A stretch of DNA of 64,000 nucleotides. Origin: Asanoa siamensis. Its GTDB lineage: Bacteria; Actinomycetota; Actinomycetes; Mycobacteriales; Micromonosporaceae. Both the position numbers and the translations under genes were made by a program. Under the pieces are notes generated by a model. It was not told where the DNA came from and ran no database searches. It saw only the letters and a list, made by a program, of their open reading frames with translations. The stretch is from NCBI RefSeq assembly GCF_016862555.1, contig NZ_BONE01000024.1:47125-111124 (forward strand). Direction: 5' to 3'. This document shows positions 7,022 to 17,564 of this stretch, in pieces; within the stretch, counting starts at the first letter, position 1, and every line of letters starts with the position of its first letter.

Positions 7022-8395
7022 ATGCGATTCACGTGGACGATCAGCGTCGCCGCCACCGCGGCGTCCACCTACGCGCTGGACGCGGTCGCCGCGGCGGCCG
7101 GCGCCGGCCTCGTGGCCTCGGGCCTGCTCGCGGGCCTCGACCAAAGTTGGGTGCTGGCCATGCTCGTCGGCAGCTACCTGACCTGGGCCGTGGGCCTGGG
7201 TGTCAACCTGCGGGCCAACGGTCGCCTGCTGGCCGCGACGGGCACGAGCACCAACGTGCTGTCCAAGGCGGCGTACGAGATGGCCCGCCGGCGCGGCCGG
7301 TCACCGCGGCTGCCAGCGGCCGTCGCGTACGCCGCCACCGAGGTCGCCAAGGAGCTGCCCTACTACGCGGCGGCGTTCGGTGCCGCCGCCGCGACGGACA
7401 CGATCACCACGACCGACGCGCTGATCTTCCTCGCCGGCGCGAACCTCGGTGCGGCCCTCTACGAGTACGGCCTCGCCCGCCTCACCACCGCCGTCCTGCG
7501 CCGCCGCCGGTACGCGTCCTTCGACACCGACTGGGATCCGGCCCGCTACCTGGCCGACTACTACCGCACCGTCGAGCCCGACGAGATCGTCACCATCGCG
7601 TTCCTCGTCGACGCCCTGCGGCACGCGGAACGCGACCAGCCGGTGCTGTTCTTCGGCGTCGGGCCCACGATGCACCACGTGTTCGCGGCCGCGGAGAGAG
7701 CCTCCGAGATCCACCTGGGCGACTACCTGCCGGCGAACCTCGCCGAGATCCGGCGCTGGATCGACGGGGAGCCGGGCGCCCACGACTGGCGCCCGTTCAT
7801 CCGGCACACGCTGCGCTGCGAGACGGGCCGCGAGCCGACCGAAGCCGAGGTGGCGAACCGCGCGGACCTGACCAGAGCGAAGATCACCCGGCTCGTACGC
7901 GTCGACGCCGGCGATCCGCGCCCCGTCGACCAGCGGTACGCGACCGTGGTCAGCGCCTACTGCGCCGACTCCGCCACCGACGACCCCGCCACCTGGCGCC
8001 GCTTCATGCGCAACATCACGGGCCTGGTCCGGCCCGGCGGCCTGTTCGTCACCGCCGCGCTGCACCGCTGCCGCGGCTACACCGTCGGCGGCCGGCTGTT
8101 CCCCAGCGCGAACGTCGGGGAAGACGACCTCCGGGCGGTGCTGCGACCCGCGTTCGACCCGCACGTCGAGGTCCGGGCCACCGGCCAGGACACGACCCAC
8201 GGGTACGCCGCGGTCCTGCTCGCGTGGGGGCTAAGCGTCGGCCCAGCCGAAGTGGTCGAGCGGTCCGTGGCCCGTGCCCAGGCGCCAGTGGGCGCCGCCC
8301 GCGACCGCGCGGCTGACGAAGGCCTTGGCACCTTCGAGCGCCGTCCGGAGGTCGTCCCCCTGGGCCAGATGGGCGGCGGTGGCCGCCGCGAATGA
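7022..8395 (+). CDS. Membrane-anchored SAM methyltransferase, GntF/NNMT-like; 3' tail antisense to thiD
   Basis: The first ~150 residues contain three or four hydrophobic segments (around 5-40, 42-65 and 115-150). From about residue 165 follows a class I methyltransferase domain with DYYRTVEPDE, VLFFGVGPTMHHVF (motif I), IHLGDYLPANL, and RNITGLVRPGGLFVTAAL near the end. These features recall the small-molecule N-methyltransferases of the NNMT/PNMT type and the pre-guanitoxin methyltransferase family. The domain should finish near AVLLAWG (8231), but the frame runs on for about 54 residues on the strand opposite thiD. A run of five G at 8226-8230 followed by CTAAG means that one G fewer would give TGG-GGC-TAA, a stop. 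So the annotated tail is probably not native. The substrate is unknown. Confidence 0.7.
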   Translation: MRFTWTISVAATAASTYALDAVAAAAGAGLVASGLLAGLDQSWVLAMLVGSYLTWAVGLGVNLRANGRLLAATGTSTNVLSKAAYEMARRRGRSPRLPAAVAYAATEVAKELPYYAAAFGAAAATDTITTTDALIFLAGANLGAALYEYGLARLTTAVLRRRRYASFDTDWDPARYLADYYRTVEPDEIVTIAFLVDALRHAERDQPVLFFGVGPTMHHVFAAAERASEIHLGDYLPANLAEIRRWIDGEPGAHDWRPFIRHTLRCETGREPTEAEVANRADLTRAKITRLVRVDAGDPRPVDQRYATVVSAYCADSATDDPATWRRFMRNITGLVRPGGLFVTAALHRCRGYTVGGRLFPSANVGEDDLRAVLRPAFDPHVEVRATGQDTTHGYAAVLLAWGLSVGPAEVVERSVARAQAPVGAARDRAADEGLGTFERRPEVVPLGQMGGGGRRE

Positions 8396-9036
8396 GCAGC
8401 CGGTGCCGTGGTTGTTGGGGGTGTCGATCCACGGCCCATGCAACTCGTAGGCCTCCTTGCCGTCCCAGACCACGTCGACCGCCTCGCCGGTCGCCTCACC
8501 CGCCGGGTGGCCGCCCTTGACCACCGCGGCCGCGGCACCCAGATCGCCGAGCGCGCGAGCCGCCGCGTGCTGGTCGTCGCGGTTCCGGATCGGCGTGCCG
8601 AGCAGCACCTCGGCCTCGCGCAGGTTCGGCGTCACCACCGTGGCGTGCGGGAAGAGCAGCGAACGGTAGGCCACCTCCGCCGACGGTTCCAGGAGGCGGT
8701 CGCCGCTGGAGGAGACCATCACCGGGTCGACGACGAGGTGGGGGAGGCGGCCCGCCGCGGCCAGTGCCGCGACCGCCTCGACCGTCGCGGCGGTGGCCAG
8801 CATGCCGGTCTTCACCGCGCCGACCGGGAGGTCGTCCAGGACCGCGTCGATCTGCGCCACGACGAAATCCGTCGGGGTCGCGTGCACGCCGCGGACGCCG
8901 ATGGTGTTCTGCGCCGTCAGCGCCGTGATCGCGCTCGTGCCGTACACCCGCAGCGCCGCGAAGGTCTTCAGGTCGGCCTGGATGCCGGCGCCGCCACCGG
9001 AGTCCGAGCCCGCGATGGTCAGCGCGACGGGTGGGT

Positions 9037-9040
<4 letters not shown>
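8231..9040 (-). CDS. thiD: Hydroxymethylpyrimidine / HMP-phosphate kinase ThiD
   Basis: A 269-aa ribokinase-fold kinase that phosphorylates HMP twice to give HMP-PP, the pyrimidine half of thiamin. Family motifs are clear: [21 protein letters not shown] at the N-terminus, [27 protein letters not shown], and the anion-hole and catalytic segment [12 protein letters not shown] near residue 210. The GTG start at 9040 overlaps the stop of the upstream tenI-like gene by 4 bp. It is the last gene of the thiamin operon and is convergent with the methyltransferase. Confidence 0.95.
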
Positions 9041-10566
<1,526 letters not shown>

Positions 10567-10570
<4 letters not shown>

Positions 10571-11661
10571 CGGAACCTCCCGTCCATCGTGAACGGTGCC
10601 GCGTAGGCGGGCAGCGTCCCCTCGGTCAACAGGTCGGCGATCGCGTCCGCGGTCGCCGGGGTCAGCAGGACGCCGTTGCGGTGGTGGCCGGTGGCCAGCA
10701 CCAGCCCCGGCAGCGGCGACGGGCCGAGCAGCGGTGCGTTGTCGGGCGTGCCCGGGCGCCAGCGGGCCAGCGTCTCCACCAGCTCCAGCTCGGCGACCTC
10801 CGGGACCACCTCGATCGCGTCGCGGAGCAGGTCGTGCACGGCGCCGGCCGTCACCGTCGCGTCGAACCCCAGCTCCTCGCTGGTCGCGCCGACCACGAGC
10901 CGGTCGTCGGCGGAGGGCACCAGGTAGACGTGCCGGCCGCGCACCAGCGCCCGGATCGTGCCCGCGAGCAGCCCGTCGCCGCCGCGCAGGCGCAGGATCT
11001 GGCCCTTCACCGGCCGCACCGGGAGTGGGGGAGTGCCGGGCAGGGCACCGCTCCAGGCGCCGAGCGCCAGGACGACGGTGTCGCCGCCCAGCACAGCGCC
11101 GCTCGACAGCACCACCCCGGTCGCGCGGTCGTCGGTGACGGCCAACGCGGCGATCCGCGACCGGACGATCTCGACCCCGGCGTCGACGGCGGCAGTCAGC
11201 AGCGCGGCGTGCAGCGCCCGCGGCTCGATGGAGTGGTCCGTCGGCGCGTGCAGGGCGCCGCGCACCCGCGGGCTCAGCGCCGGCTCGCGCCGCCGGGCCT
11301 GTCCCGCCGTCAGGCGCTCGACCGGGAGCCCGGACTCGACGTAGTAGGCGTGCAGCCGGTCCAGCGCCGCCATGTCGTCGGCGTCGAAACCGACCTCCAC
11401 GGTGCCGGCCGTACGCAGCGCGACGGTGCCGCCGAGATCGGCGAGGAAGCCCGGATACCGGGCCAGCGACTCCCGGCTGAGCGCCCGCAGAGCCTCCTCG
11501 CCGTACGCCGCCTCGGTCAGCGGCGCCAGCATCCCGGCCGCCGCCCGCGACGCACCGTCGCCGGGCGCGTCGTCGACCACCGTCACGGACAGCCCGCGCG
11601 TGGCCGCCCGCCAGGCCACCGCGAGCCCGATCAGCCCGCCGCCGGCCACCACGACGGTCAT
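10567..11661 (-). CDS. thiO: Glycine oxidase ThiO
   Basis: A 364-aa FAD-dependent amine oxidase. The N-terminal Rossmann motif [15 protein letters not shown] binds FAD, and the C-terminal region [20 protein letters not shown] with [14 protein letters not shown] is the family's substrate and FAD-closing part. In aerobic bacteria ThiO oxidises glycine to the dehydroglycine needed by ThiG, replacing the radical enzyme ThiH. It overlaps thiE and thiS by 4 bp each. Confidence 0.95.
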
Positions 11662-12263
11662 GTCACGTCCAGCGCGGCCAGGAACTCCGCCGCGGCCGCG
11701 GCCGGATCCGCCGCCCCCGACACCGCGGACACGACCGCGACGCCGTGCGCCCCGGCCTTGCGGAGCGCCGGCACCCGGTCGACGGTCACCCCGCCGATCG
11801 CGATCACGGGCACCCGCACCGCGACGGCCACCGCCGCGACACCGGCGGGCCCGATCGGGTCGGGCAGGCCGTCCTTCGTGGTCGTCGCGAACGCCGGCCC
11901 CACACCCAGATAGTCGGCGCCCGCCGTCACCAGCGCGGCCGCCGTCACCGGGTCCCGGGCGGTGCCGCCGATGAGGTGGGCGGGCCCCGCGATCCGGCGT
12001 ACGACCTCGATCGGCAGGTCGTCGGCGCCGACGTGGGTGCCGTCCGCCCGCGCGGCGAGCGCCAGGTCGACCCGGTCGTTGACGATGCAGAGCGCCCGGT
12101 CCGCGCGGCAGAGCAACACGACCTCACGCGCGAACGCGTACCGCTGCCTGTCGCTGCCGGTCTTGGTGCGGACCTGGACCACCGGCGCCCCACCCGCCAG
12201 CGCGGCCCGCACCGCCGCCAGACCACCGTCGGCGGACGTCACCACGTGCAGGCGCCCGATCAT
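11658..12263 (-). CDS. thiE: Thiamin-phosphate synthase ThiE
   Basis: A 201-aa TIM barrel joining HMP-PP and thiazole phosphate to thiamin phosphate. The canonical motifs are present: [57 protein letters not shown] and [12 protein letters not shown]. The ATG at 12263 overlaps the cytX stop by 4 bp. This is the bona fide ThiE of the operon, in contrast to the TenI-like copy at 9037-9600. Confidence 0.95.
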   Translation of the reverse strand: MIGRLHVVTSADGGLAAVRAALAGGAPVVQVRTKTGSDRQRYAFAREVVLLCRADRALCIVNDRVDLALAARADGTHVGADDLPIEVVRRIAGPAHLIGGTARDPVTAAALVTAGADYLGVGPAFATTTKDGLPDPIGPAGVAAVAVAVRVPVIAIGGVTVDRVPALRKAGAHGVAVVSAVSGAADPAAAAAEFLAALDVT

Positions 12264-13576
12264 GGCGCCACCACCTTCCGTCGCCGCCCCGGCAGCAGGA
12301 TCACCGTCGTCAGCACCGCCGCCACCGCGAGGCTGACCAACGAGGCCGACCAGCCGTTGGCCGGGTCGATGCCGAGGTCCTGCTGCCGCGCCGTCCACCA
12401 GGCCGTCCAGCCCTGCCCGACCGACGGGAAGAACGTCGGCAGCGTGAGTTGGTACGCCACGAAGCCCGCGGCCCAGGGGAGCAGCAGCCACGGCCGGGCG
12501 GGCGCGGTCGCGGACACGTCCCAGCGCCCGCGCGGCAGCACGAAGTAGGCGATCGCGAACACCCCGACCAGCGGCACGAAGACCGCGCCGATCAGGAACA
12601 GGAACGGCTCGTACGAGACGATGTCGACGACGAGGGCCAGCACCGTGGCGACGGCGCCCACCACGACGGCCAGCACGCGCCGGGAGAGCCGCTCGAGGAT
12701 GTTCCCCGTCGACACCGCCGTCGAGTAGACGTTCGCGAAGGCCTCGTCGACCTCGACCACGACCAGCACGGCCAGGGCGACGGCGCCGAGCGGCACGGCC
12801 AGCAGCGCGTCGACCACGTCCAGCCCGCCGGCCCCGTACGCGGCCAGGGCGAGGGCACCCAGCAGGAAGCAGGCGATCGTCGCCGTGCCGTAGCCGACCG
12901 CGGCGCCCGCGAACGCGGCCCGGCCCGTGCGGGTGTGCCGGGTGTAGTCGGCGACCAGCGGGAACCACGACACCGGCAACGCGATGACCACGTCGACGGC
13001 CGTCCAGAACGAGCCGCCGTCGCCCGGCACCGGCTGGGGCGCGGCCCGCAGCACCTCGACGAAGAGGTAGGCGCCGGCGATCAGCGCCGCCCAGACGGCG
13101 TACCGGGCGAGCAACCGGACGGCACCTTGCGGCCGCATCGCCATCCAGGTGGCGGCGACGCCGGCGAGCAGCACGAAGGGCCACTTCGGCGCGTCCAGCA
13201 CGGCCGACGCCGCCGACGCGATGATGAAGATCTCGAAGGTGGCCCAACCCACGCACTGGACCACGTTGACCACGGTGGGCAGGTACGAGAGCCGCCGACC
13301 GAGCAGGCCGCGCAGCAGCACCATCGCCGGCGCGCCCTCGCGGGCACCGGCGGCGGCGCCGAGGCCGAGCAGCACAGAGCCGATGACGGCCCCGACGACG
13401 ATGGCGGCGGCGGTGACCCAGAGGGACCGCCCCGGCAGCACGGCGAAGGTGGCCGCGACGGGAAGCAACAGGCTGACGCCGAGGCTGCCGAACAGACCGG
13501 CGGTGTCGCGGAAGCCGAGGGCCCGCGCGGGCTGCGCGCGCTCGTCGGCCACGGCGGCGACAGAGGACAGTGACAC
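12260..13576 (-). CDS. cytX: NCS1-family transporter, putative hydroxymethylpyrimidine importer CytX
   Basis: A 438-aa protein with about 12 hydrophobic segments, of the NCS1 nucleobase:cation symporter family (GLFGSLGVSLLLPV, SWFPLVADYTRHTR). Placement as first gene behind a TPP riboswitch and before thiE is the hallmark of CytX, thought to import HMP. Translation starts at a GTG (13576), with the AGGGAG that closes the riboswitch 3' strand as its only good Shine-Dalgarno sequence. Specificity for HMP is inferred from context. Confidence 0.88.
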   Translation of the reverse strand: MSLSSVAAVADERAQPARALGFRDTAGLFGSLGVSLLLPVAATFAVLPGRSLWVTAAAIVVGAVIGSVLLGLGAAAGAREGAPAMVLLRGLLGRRLSYLPTVVNVVQCVGWATFEIFIIASAASAVLDAPKWPFVLLAGVAATWMAMRPQGAVRLLARYAVWAALIAGAYLFVEVLRAAPQPVPGDGGSFWTAVDVVIALPVSWFPLVADYTRHTRTGRAAFAGAAVGYGTATIACFLLGALALAAYGAGGLDVVDALLAVPLGAVALAVLVVVEVDEAFANVYSTAVSTGNILERLSRRVLAVVVGAVATVLALVVDIVSYEPFLFLIGAVFVPLVGVFAIAYFVLPRGRWDVSATAPARPWLLLPWAAGFVAYQLTLPTFFPSVGQGWTAWWTARQQDLGIDPANGWSASLVSLAVAAVLTTVILLPGRRRKVVAP

Positions 13577-13579
13577 GGG

Positions 13580-13672
13580 ACGCTCCCTACGCCGGCATTA
13601 CCCGGACCAGGTTCCGACGGTCGGCGGCGCGTCAGCCGCCCTCTCAGCCCGGTGCTCCGAGCTCCCGTTGTG
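13580..13672 (-). promoter_or_regulatory. TPP riboswitch (THI box) of the thiamin operon
   Basis: On the minus strand, in order: GGGAGC, the pyrimidine-sensing CTGAGAGGG, a GC-rich variable stem (GGCGGC..GCCGCC), then GACCGTCGGAACCTGGTCCG and GGGTAATGCCGGCGTAGGGAG. These are the conserved THI-box blocks in correct order. The final TAGGGAG ends 7 nt before the cytX GTG and doubles as its ribosome-binding site, so the switch very likely acts on translation initiation, as usual for actinobacteria. Confidence 0.95.
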
Positions 13673-13722
13673 ACTTCCGGCAGGCTACGACAATCCAGCC
13701 CGCGACGCCATGGTTACGCAGA

Positions 13723-14373
13723 TCACCCGCGTGTCACCGGCAGTCGCGAGCGGCCGAGCATCGCCACCACGAGCAGGAACAGCGCCAGCAGGGGTACGGA
13801 CCAGCGGGCCGCCACGAGCAGCGCGGCGGCGACGGTGGCCCCGGCGGTCAGCGCGGCGAGTTGCCCGACGGCGGCCGCCCGCTGCCCCCGCTTGCCGGTG
13901 ACCAGGTCGTGCACGGCCCCGGTGAGGGTGCCGGTCAGGTAGGTGGTCGACTCGTGCAGCCACCGCGCCACCACACTCTGCAGGCCCATCGCGAGACTGC
14001 CGGCGGCCAGCAGCAGCAACCGGTTGGTCCGCCCCGGCTCGCCGTCGGTCGCGATCCAGCCCCCGGTCAACGCGCCCAGCAGGGCCAGTTCGACGAGCAG
14101 ATGCCCCGGCCAGCGGAAGCGGGGCACCCACAGCGCCAGTGCCACCCCGGCCGCGTACGCGCCGACCGCGACCGCCGGTGCGGCGAACGCGTGGTCGGAC
14201 GTGCTGCCGATGCCGAGGCCGACGGTGACCAGGTTTCCGGTCACCACGCTGGCGAAGGCGCCGCCCAGGCCGACGATCGCGATCAGGTCGACGGCGCCGG
14301 CGCAGGCGGCGAGGGAGAGCGGGGTGACCCGGCGCCCGCCGCGCCTGGCCAACCCCGCCGGCTCCACAGGCAC
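13723..14373 (-). CDS. DUF1275 (YoaK-like) membrane protein
   Basis: A 216-aa protein with six hydrophobic segments and the DUF1275 signature near the start (GAVDLIAIVGLGGAFASVVTGNLVTVGLG) and middle (GLQSVVARWLHESTTYLTGTLTGAVHDL). The family is membrane-bound and functionally undefined. The GTG at 14373 gives a short polar N-terminus; no clear ribosome-binding site is visible. It ends about 50 bp upstream of the riboswitch and is transcribed separately from the thiamin operon. Confidence 0.88.
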   Translation of the reverse strand: MPVEPAGLARRGGRRVTPLSLAACAGAVDLIAIVGLGGAFASVVTGNLVTVGLGIGSTSDHAFAAPAVAVGAYAAGVALALWVPRFRWPGHLLVELALLGALTGGWIATDGEPGRTNRLLLLAAGSLAMGLQSVVARWLHESTTYLTGTLTGAVHDLVTGKRGQRAAAVGQLAALTAGATVAAALLVAARWSVPLLALFLLVVAMLGRSRLPVTRG

Positions 14374-14651
14374 ACGGTACGCGTTGATCCGGACTATGTG
14401 CCCGAAACCGGATCAACCCACCCGACGGGGTGGGCGCCGGGCCGAGGGGCGGCGCGGGCGCGGCCGGCGGGGCCCGCTGCGGCGGTGCCGGCGGCGCGGG
14501 CCGGGCGGTGGTCCGGCGGTCACGGGGTGGAGCGATGTGGACGGAGCATCGAGCGGCCTCTCTGGAGCGGGTGGGGCGGCCCGACTCTACGAGGCGTTCG
14601 TCGCCGGTGGTGCGTCCTTAACCGAGACCTAATGCCACCTTGAGATGCCGC

Positions 14652-14724
14652 CGCCACGGCCGGCGGGACGGCGGCGGCCGTGGCGACGAGCACCCCCGGG
14701 CCGCCAGTCGGCGTGCGGCGGCCC
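14652..14724 (-). terminator. Two tandem GC hairpins after the DUF1996 gene
   Basis: In the 368-bp gap between the DUF1996 stop and the DUF1275 start there are two perfect inverted repeats: CGCCACGGCCG (14652-14662) with CGGCCGTGGCG (14675-14685), and GGGCCGCC (14698-14705) with GGCGGCCC (14717-14724). Both lie just downstream of the DUF1996 stop in its direction of transcription. I see nothing else in the gap except the likely DUF1275 promoter region. Confidence 0.5.
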
Positions 14725-14741
14725 GAGGTCGCGTGGGCGCT

Positions 14742-15905
14742 CTAGAAGGCGCCGTCAGAGCCGCACTTGTAGCCCTGGTTGAGGCAGTTCCGCACCCGCT
14801 GCGCGAGCGCGTCGGGCTCCCAGGCGTTGAAGAAGTCGGCGTGCATCGAGAATCCCGTACCGGACGAGAGCTTGAGGCCCGTCGTGTTGGTGCTCAGCGG
14901 GTAGCCGATGACGAACGAGACCGACGGGATCGCCACGGGGAACCTGCCCGAGCACCTGCCGTCGCGGTCCGCCGGGCCGACGTGCGACTTGTGGTCGGGG
15001 CTGTCGAGGTGCTTGCCGTCCCAGCAGTCCGGGAACGTCACCTGGCGCACCAGGTTGGCGGTCTTCGCGCAGACCGGCCACTCGCCGTCGGGGGTGCGAC
15101 CCGTCTCGCCGCCGATGCCACCGCACCAGAAGCGGTTGCCCTGCTTGTCGGGCGTGTCCGTCTGCCGCTTCGCGTCACCGGTGATCATGCGGAAGCCCAG
15201 CGGGAACGGCACCGTCCGGCTCGGGTCCTTCAACCGCGATCCATAATAGACGGTGACGCCGCTCGGGTTGACGGCCTTGCCGTTCTGCAGGAGCGTCGGG
15301 ATCCAGTACGCGGAGTGGTCCTGGGCCGGCGTGCACGAGGTCTTCTTGTTGGCGAACAGCGACGCGGCGGTGGAGTGCGCGTTCGTGCTCGTGTTGCCCA
15401 TGAACGTGTGGTTGTGCGAGGCGCCGACCAACCCCGGCACGACGATCGGGTCGTCGTCGTTGCGGTGGCTGACCTTGCACGAGGCGTTGAACTCGGGCAC
15501 CTTGACCGGGTTGCCGGTCACCTTCCGCGGCGTGCGCGCGAAGAACGCCCGCACGTCCGCCGCCTGCTTCGCCGGGTCGACCGGCACCCAGCCGCCCTTG
15601 GCGGCCGGCGGCGACCCCGGCGTCTTGGTGGCTGCCGGCGCAGTGGTCGGTTCCGGCGGGGCCGTGGTCGGCCCGGCGGTCGGCGCGGCCCCAGGGTCGG
15701 CATAGGCGGCGGAGTCCGGCAGGACGTCGGTGGTACCGGCCTCGACCACGTCGGTCGCGGAAGCCGGGGCCGGGTTTGAAGAGCGCGCGCCGGCGGCTGC
15801 CACCGCCCCGGTCGCCGCCAGGGCCACGAGGACCGGGATCGCGACGAGAATGGTGGACCGCCGGCGCAGGAACGGGCGCCGGGGCGGGGGAGTCGGTTCG
15901 TACAT
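14742..15905 (-). CDS. Secreted or membrane-anchored DUF1996 protein
   Basis: A 387-aa protein: a basic N-terminus (RRPFLRRRS), one hydrophobic segment (TILVAIPVLVALAATGAVAAA), a Pro/Thr/Ala-rich linker (about 45-105), then a DUF1996 domain (about 130-380) with the family's histidine-rich SHNHTFMG, FWCGGIGGETGR, FPDCWDG and GYPLSTNTTGLKLSSG. Eight or more cysteines fit an extracellular disulfide-bonded domain. The family is common in fungi and actinomycetes, and its role is unknown. The ATG at 15905 follows GAGAGG; an ATG at 15929 would add 8 residues. Confidence 0.88.
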   Translation of the reverse strand: MYEPTPPPRRPFLRRRSTILVAIPVLVALAATGAVAAAGARSSNPAPASATDVVEAGTTDVLPDSAAYADPGAAPTAGPTTAPPEPTTAPAATKTPGSPPAAKGGWVPVDPAKQAADVRAFFARTPRKVTGNPVKVPEFNASCKVSHRNDDDPIVVPGLVGASHNHTFMGNTSTNAHSTAASLFANKKTSCTPAQDHSAYWIPTLLQNGKAVNPSGVTVYYGSRLKDPSRTVPFPLGFRMITGDAKRQTDTPDKQGNRFWCGGIGGETGRTPDGEWPVCAKTANLVRQVTFPDCWDGKHLDSPDHKSHVGPADRDGRCSGRFPVAIPSVSFVIGYPLSTNTTGLKLSSGTGFSMHADFFNAWEPDALAQRVRNCLNQGYKCGSDGAF

Positions 15906-16036
15906 CGGGGCCTCTCGGGATCCGGTCATGGGGCAGCCCGAATGTAGGTACGCCGGAATGCGTTCAGCCGGTCCTTAAGGCGAACATAAGCGAGCTTTGG
16001 AAATCACTCGACTGGCATACGGGGTCGCCCGTCCGG

Positions 16037-16068
16037 ATAACAGAAAACGGCCCGCGAATTGCTGTTAT
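16037..16068 (-). terminator. Hairpin overlapping the MFS transporter stop codon
   Basis: ATAACAG (16037-16043) pairs with CTGTTAT (16062-16068). The right arm contains the transporter's stop codon. It is a weak candidate terminator: the stem is AT-rich and the loop is 18 nt. Confidence 0.3.
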
Positions 16069-17483
16069 TCGGCCGGCGCGAGCACATCGCCCCGCGGGAA
16101 GAAGGCCGCGGCCACCGCGACGACGACGGCCACGATCAGCACGCCGACGAACACGCCGTGCACGGCGCGGACCAGCCTAACCGGATCGTCGTGGCCGCCG
16201 CGCAACGTCGCGTTGGCCACCGCGCCGAACACCGCGGTGCCCAGCGAACTGCCGACCGACCGCAGGAACAGGTTGTTGGCGGTGACGACGCCGCGGTCCC
16301 GCCACCCGACGCTCGACTGCGAGGCGATCAGCGTGGGGCTGACCGTGAGCCCCATCCCGAGCCCGATCACGAGGCTGGTGACGCCGACCTGCCAGACCGA
16401 CGAGCCGCCGTCGAGCAGGAGCAGCAGCGCGCAGCCGACCACGATGATGCTCGCGCCGGCCAGCGCGCACCGCCGGAAGCCGAACCGCAGGTAGACCCGG
16501 CCGGACTGGGACGCCGCGATCGGCCAGCCGAGGGTCAGCGCGGCGAGGGCGAGGCCGGCGACCAGTGGGCCGACGCCGAGCGCCTCCTGAGCGTACGTCG
16601 GGACGTAGGAGGTCAGCCCGAGCAGGATCGCGCCGGCGCCCGCGGAGACCACGCCGCTGGCCACCAGCAGCCGGCGGCGGAACACCCAGAGCGGCAGGAT
16701 CGGTTCGGTGGTCCGCCGCTCGACGAACAGGAACACGGCTAGCAGCAGCGCGCCGATGCCGAGCGTGGCGATGCTCGGGCCGGAGTCCCACGCCCACGCC
16801 TGGCCGCCCTCGAGCACGCCGAGGATCAGCAGGGTCAGGCCGGCGGTGAGCAGCACGGCGCCCCGGTAGTCGATCACCGGACGGGCCGGCGTACGCCGTT
16901 CGTGGTAGTGCTTCATGATCATGCCGCCGGCCAGCAGGCAGAGCGGGATGTTGACGAGGAAGATCCACCGCCACGACACGTACTCGCTGAACACGCCGCC
17001 GAGCGTCGGGCCGACCACGGACGAGATGCCCCAGACGCTGGCGACGTAGCCCTGCACCTTGGCCCGTTCCTCGACCGTGTAGAGGTCGCCGACGATCGTC
17101 ACCGTCATCGGCGCGATGCCGCCGGCGCCGAGGCCCTGCACCACCCGGAAGACGATCAGCATGGTCATGCTGGTGGCCACGCCGCAGAGCACCGAACCGA
17201 CGAGGAACGTGGCGATGCCGAACATGATCACGGGCTTGCGTCCGAACAGGTCGGCCAGCTTGCCGTAGACCGGCACGGTGACCGCCTGGGCCAGCAGATA
17301 GACCGAGAACAGCCAGGGGAACTGGGCGAACCCGCCGATGTCGGCGACCACCGAGGGGACGGCGGTTGCGATAATCGTCGAGTCGATGGCGATGAGCGCG
17401 GTCGACAGCATGACGGCGGCGAGCACGGGGCCGCGTTCGGACCGCAGGCCGATACCGGTCGTTACCGAGGGGGTGGCGGGCAC
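16065..17483 (-). CDS. MFS drug exporter, DHA2 (EmrB/QacA) family
   Basis: A 472-aa polytopic protein with about 14 predicted membrane segments. It has the DHA2 features: motif D1 region LSTALIAIDSTIIATAVPSVVADIGGFAQFPW, motif A GKLADLFGRKPV (about 75-86) and motif C-like GVFSEYVSWRWIFLVNIP. Such pumps export lipophilic compounds at the expense of the proton gradient. The GTG start at 17483 is preceded by a GGAAGGTGGGAAG stretch. No TetR or MarR neighbour is present, so the inducer and substrate cannot be guessed. Confidence 0.88.
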   Translation of the reverse strand: MPATPSVTTGIGLRSERGPVLAAVMLSTALIAIDSTIIATAVPSVVADIGGFAQFPWLFSVYLLAQAVTVPVYGKLADLFGRKPVIMFGIATFLVGSVLCGVATSMTMLIVFRVVQGLGAGGIAPMTVTIVGDLYTVEERAKVQGYVASVWGISSVVGPTLGGVFSEYVSWRWIFLVNIPLCLLAGGMIMKHYHERRTPARPVIDYRGAVLLTAGLTLLILGVLEGGQAWAWDSGPSIATLGIGALLLAVFLFVERRTTEPILPLWVFRRRLLVASGVVSAGAGAILLGLTSYVPTYAQEALGVGPLVAGLALAALTLGWPIAASQSGRVYLRFGFRRCALAGASIIVVGCALLLLLDGGSSVWQVGVTSLVIGLGMGLTVSPTLIASQSSVGWRDRGVVTANNLFLRSVGSSLGTAVFGAVANATLRGGHDDPVRLVRAVHGVFVGVLIVAVVVAVAAAFFPRGDVLAPAE

Positions 17484-17564
17484 GTCTTCCCACCTTCCAC
17501 CCGGACGGGTGACAAAGCCAGGGTGTGTCCGGTCACTTCCGGGTTCGCGTGATCTCTTCGCATC

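Noticed and set aside
5220..7181. 653-aa open frame on the plus strand opposite the ATPase regulator
   Set aside because: Its composition (Arg/Ala/Val-rich low complexity) is that of an antisense frame in GC-rich DNA. The minus-strand gene has P-loop and HTH motifs and proper GC3 bias.
14430..14621. 63-aa Gly/Ala/Arg open frame in the gap before the DUF1275 gene
   Set aside because: Low complexity, no ribosome-binding site, no normal codon pattern.
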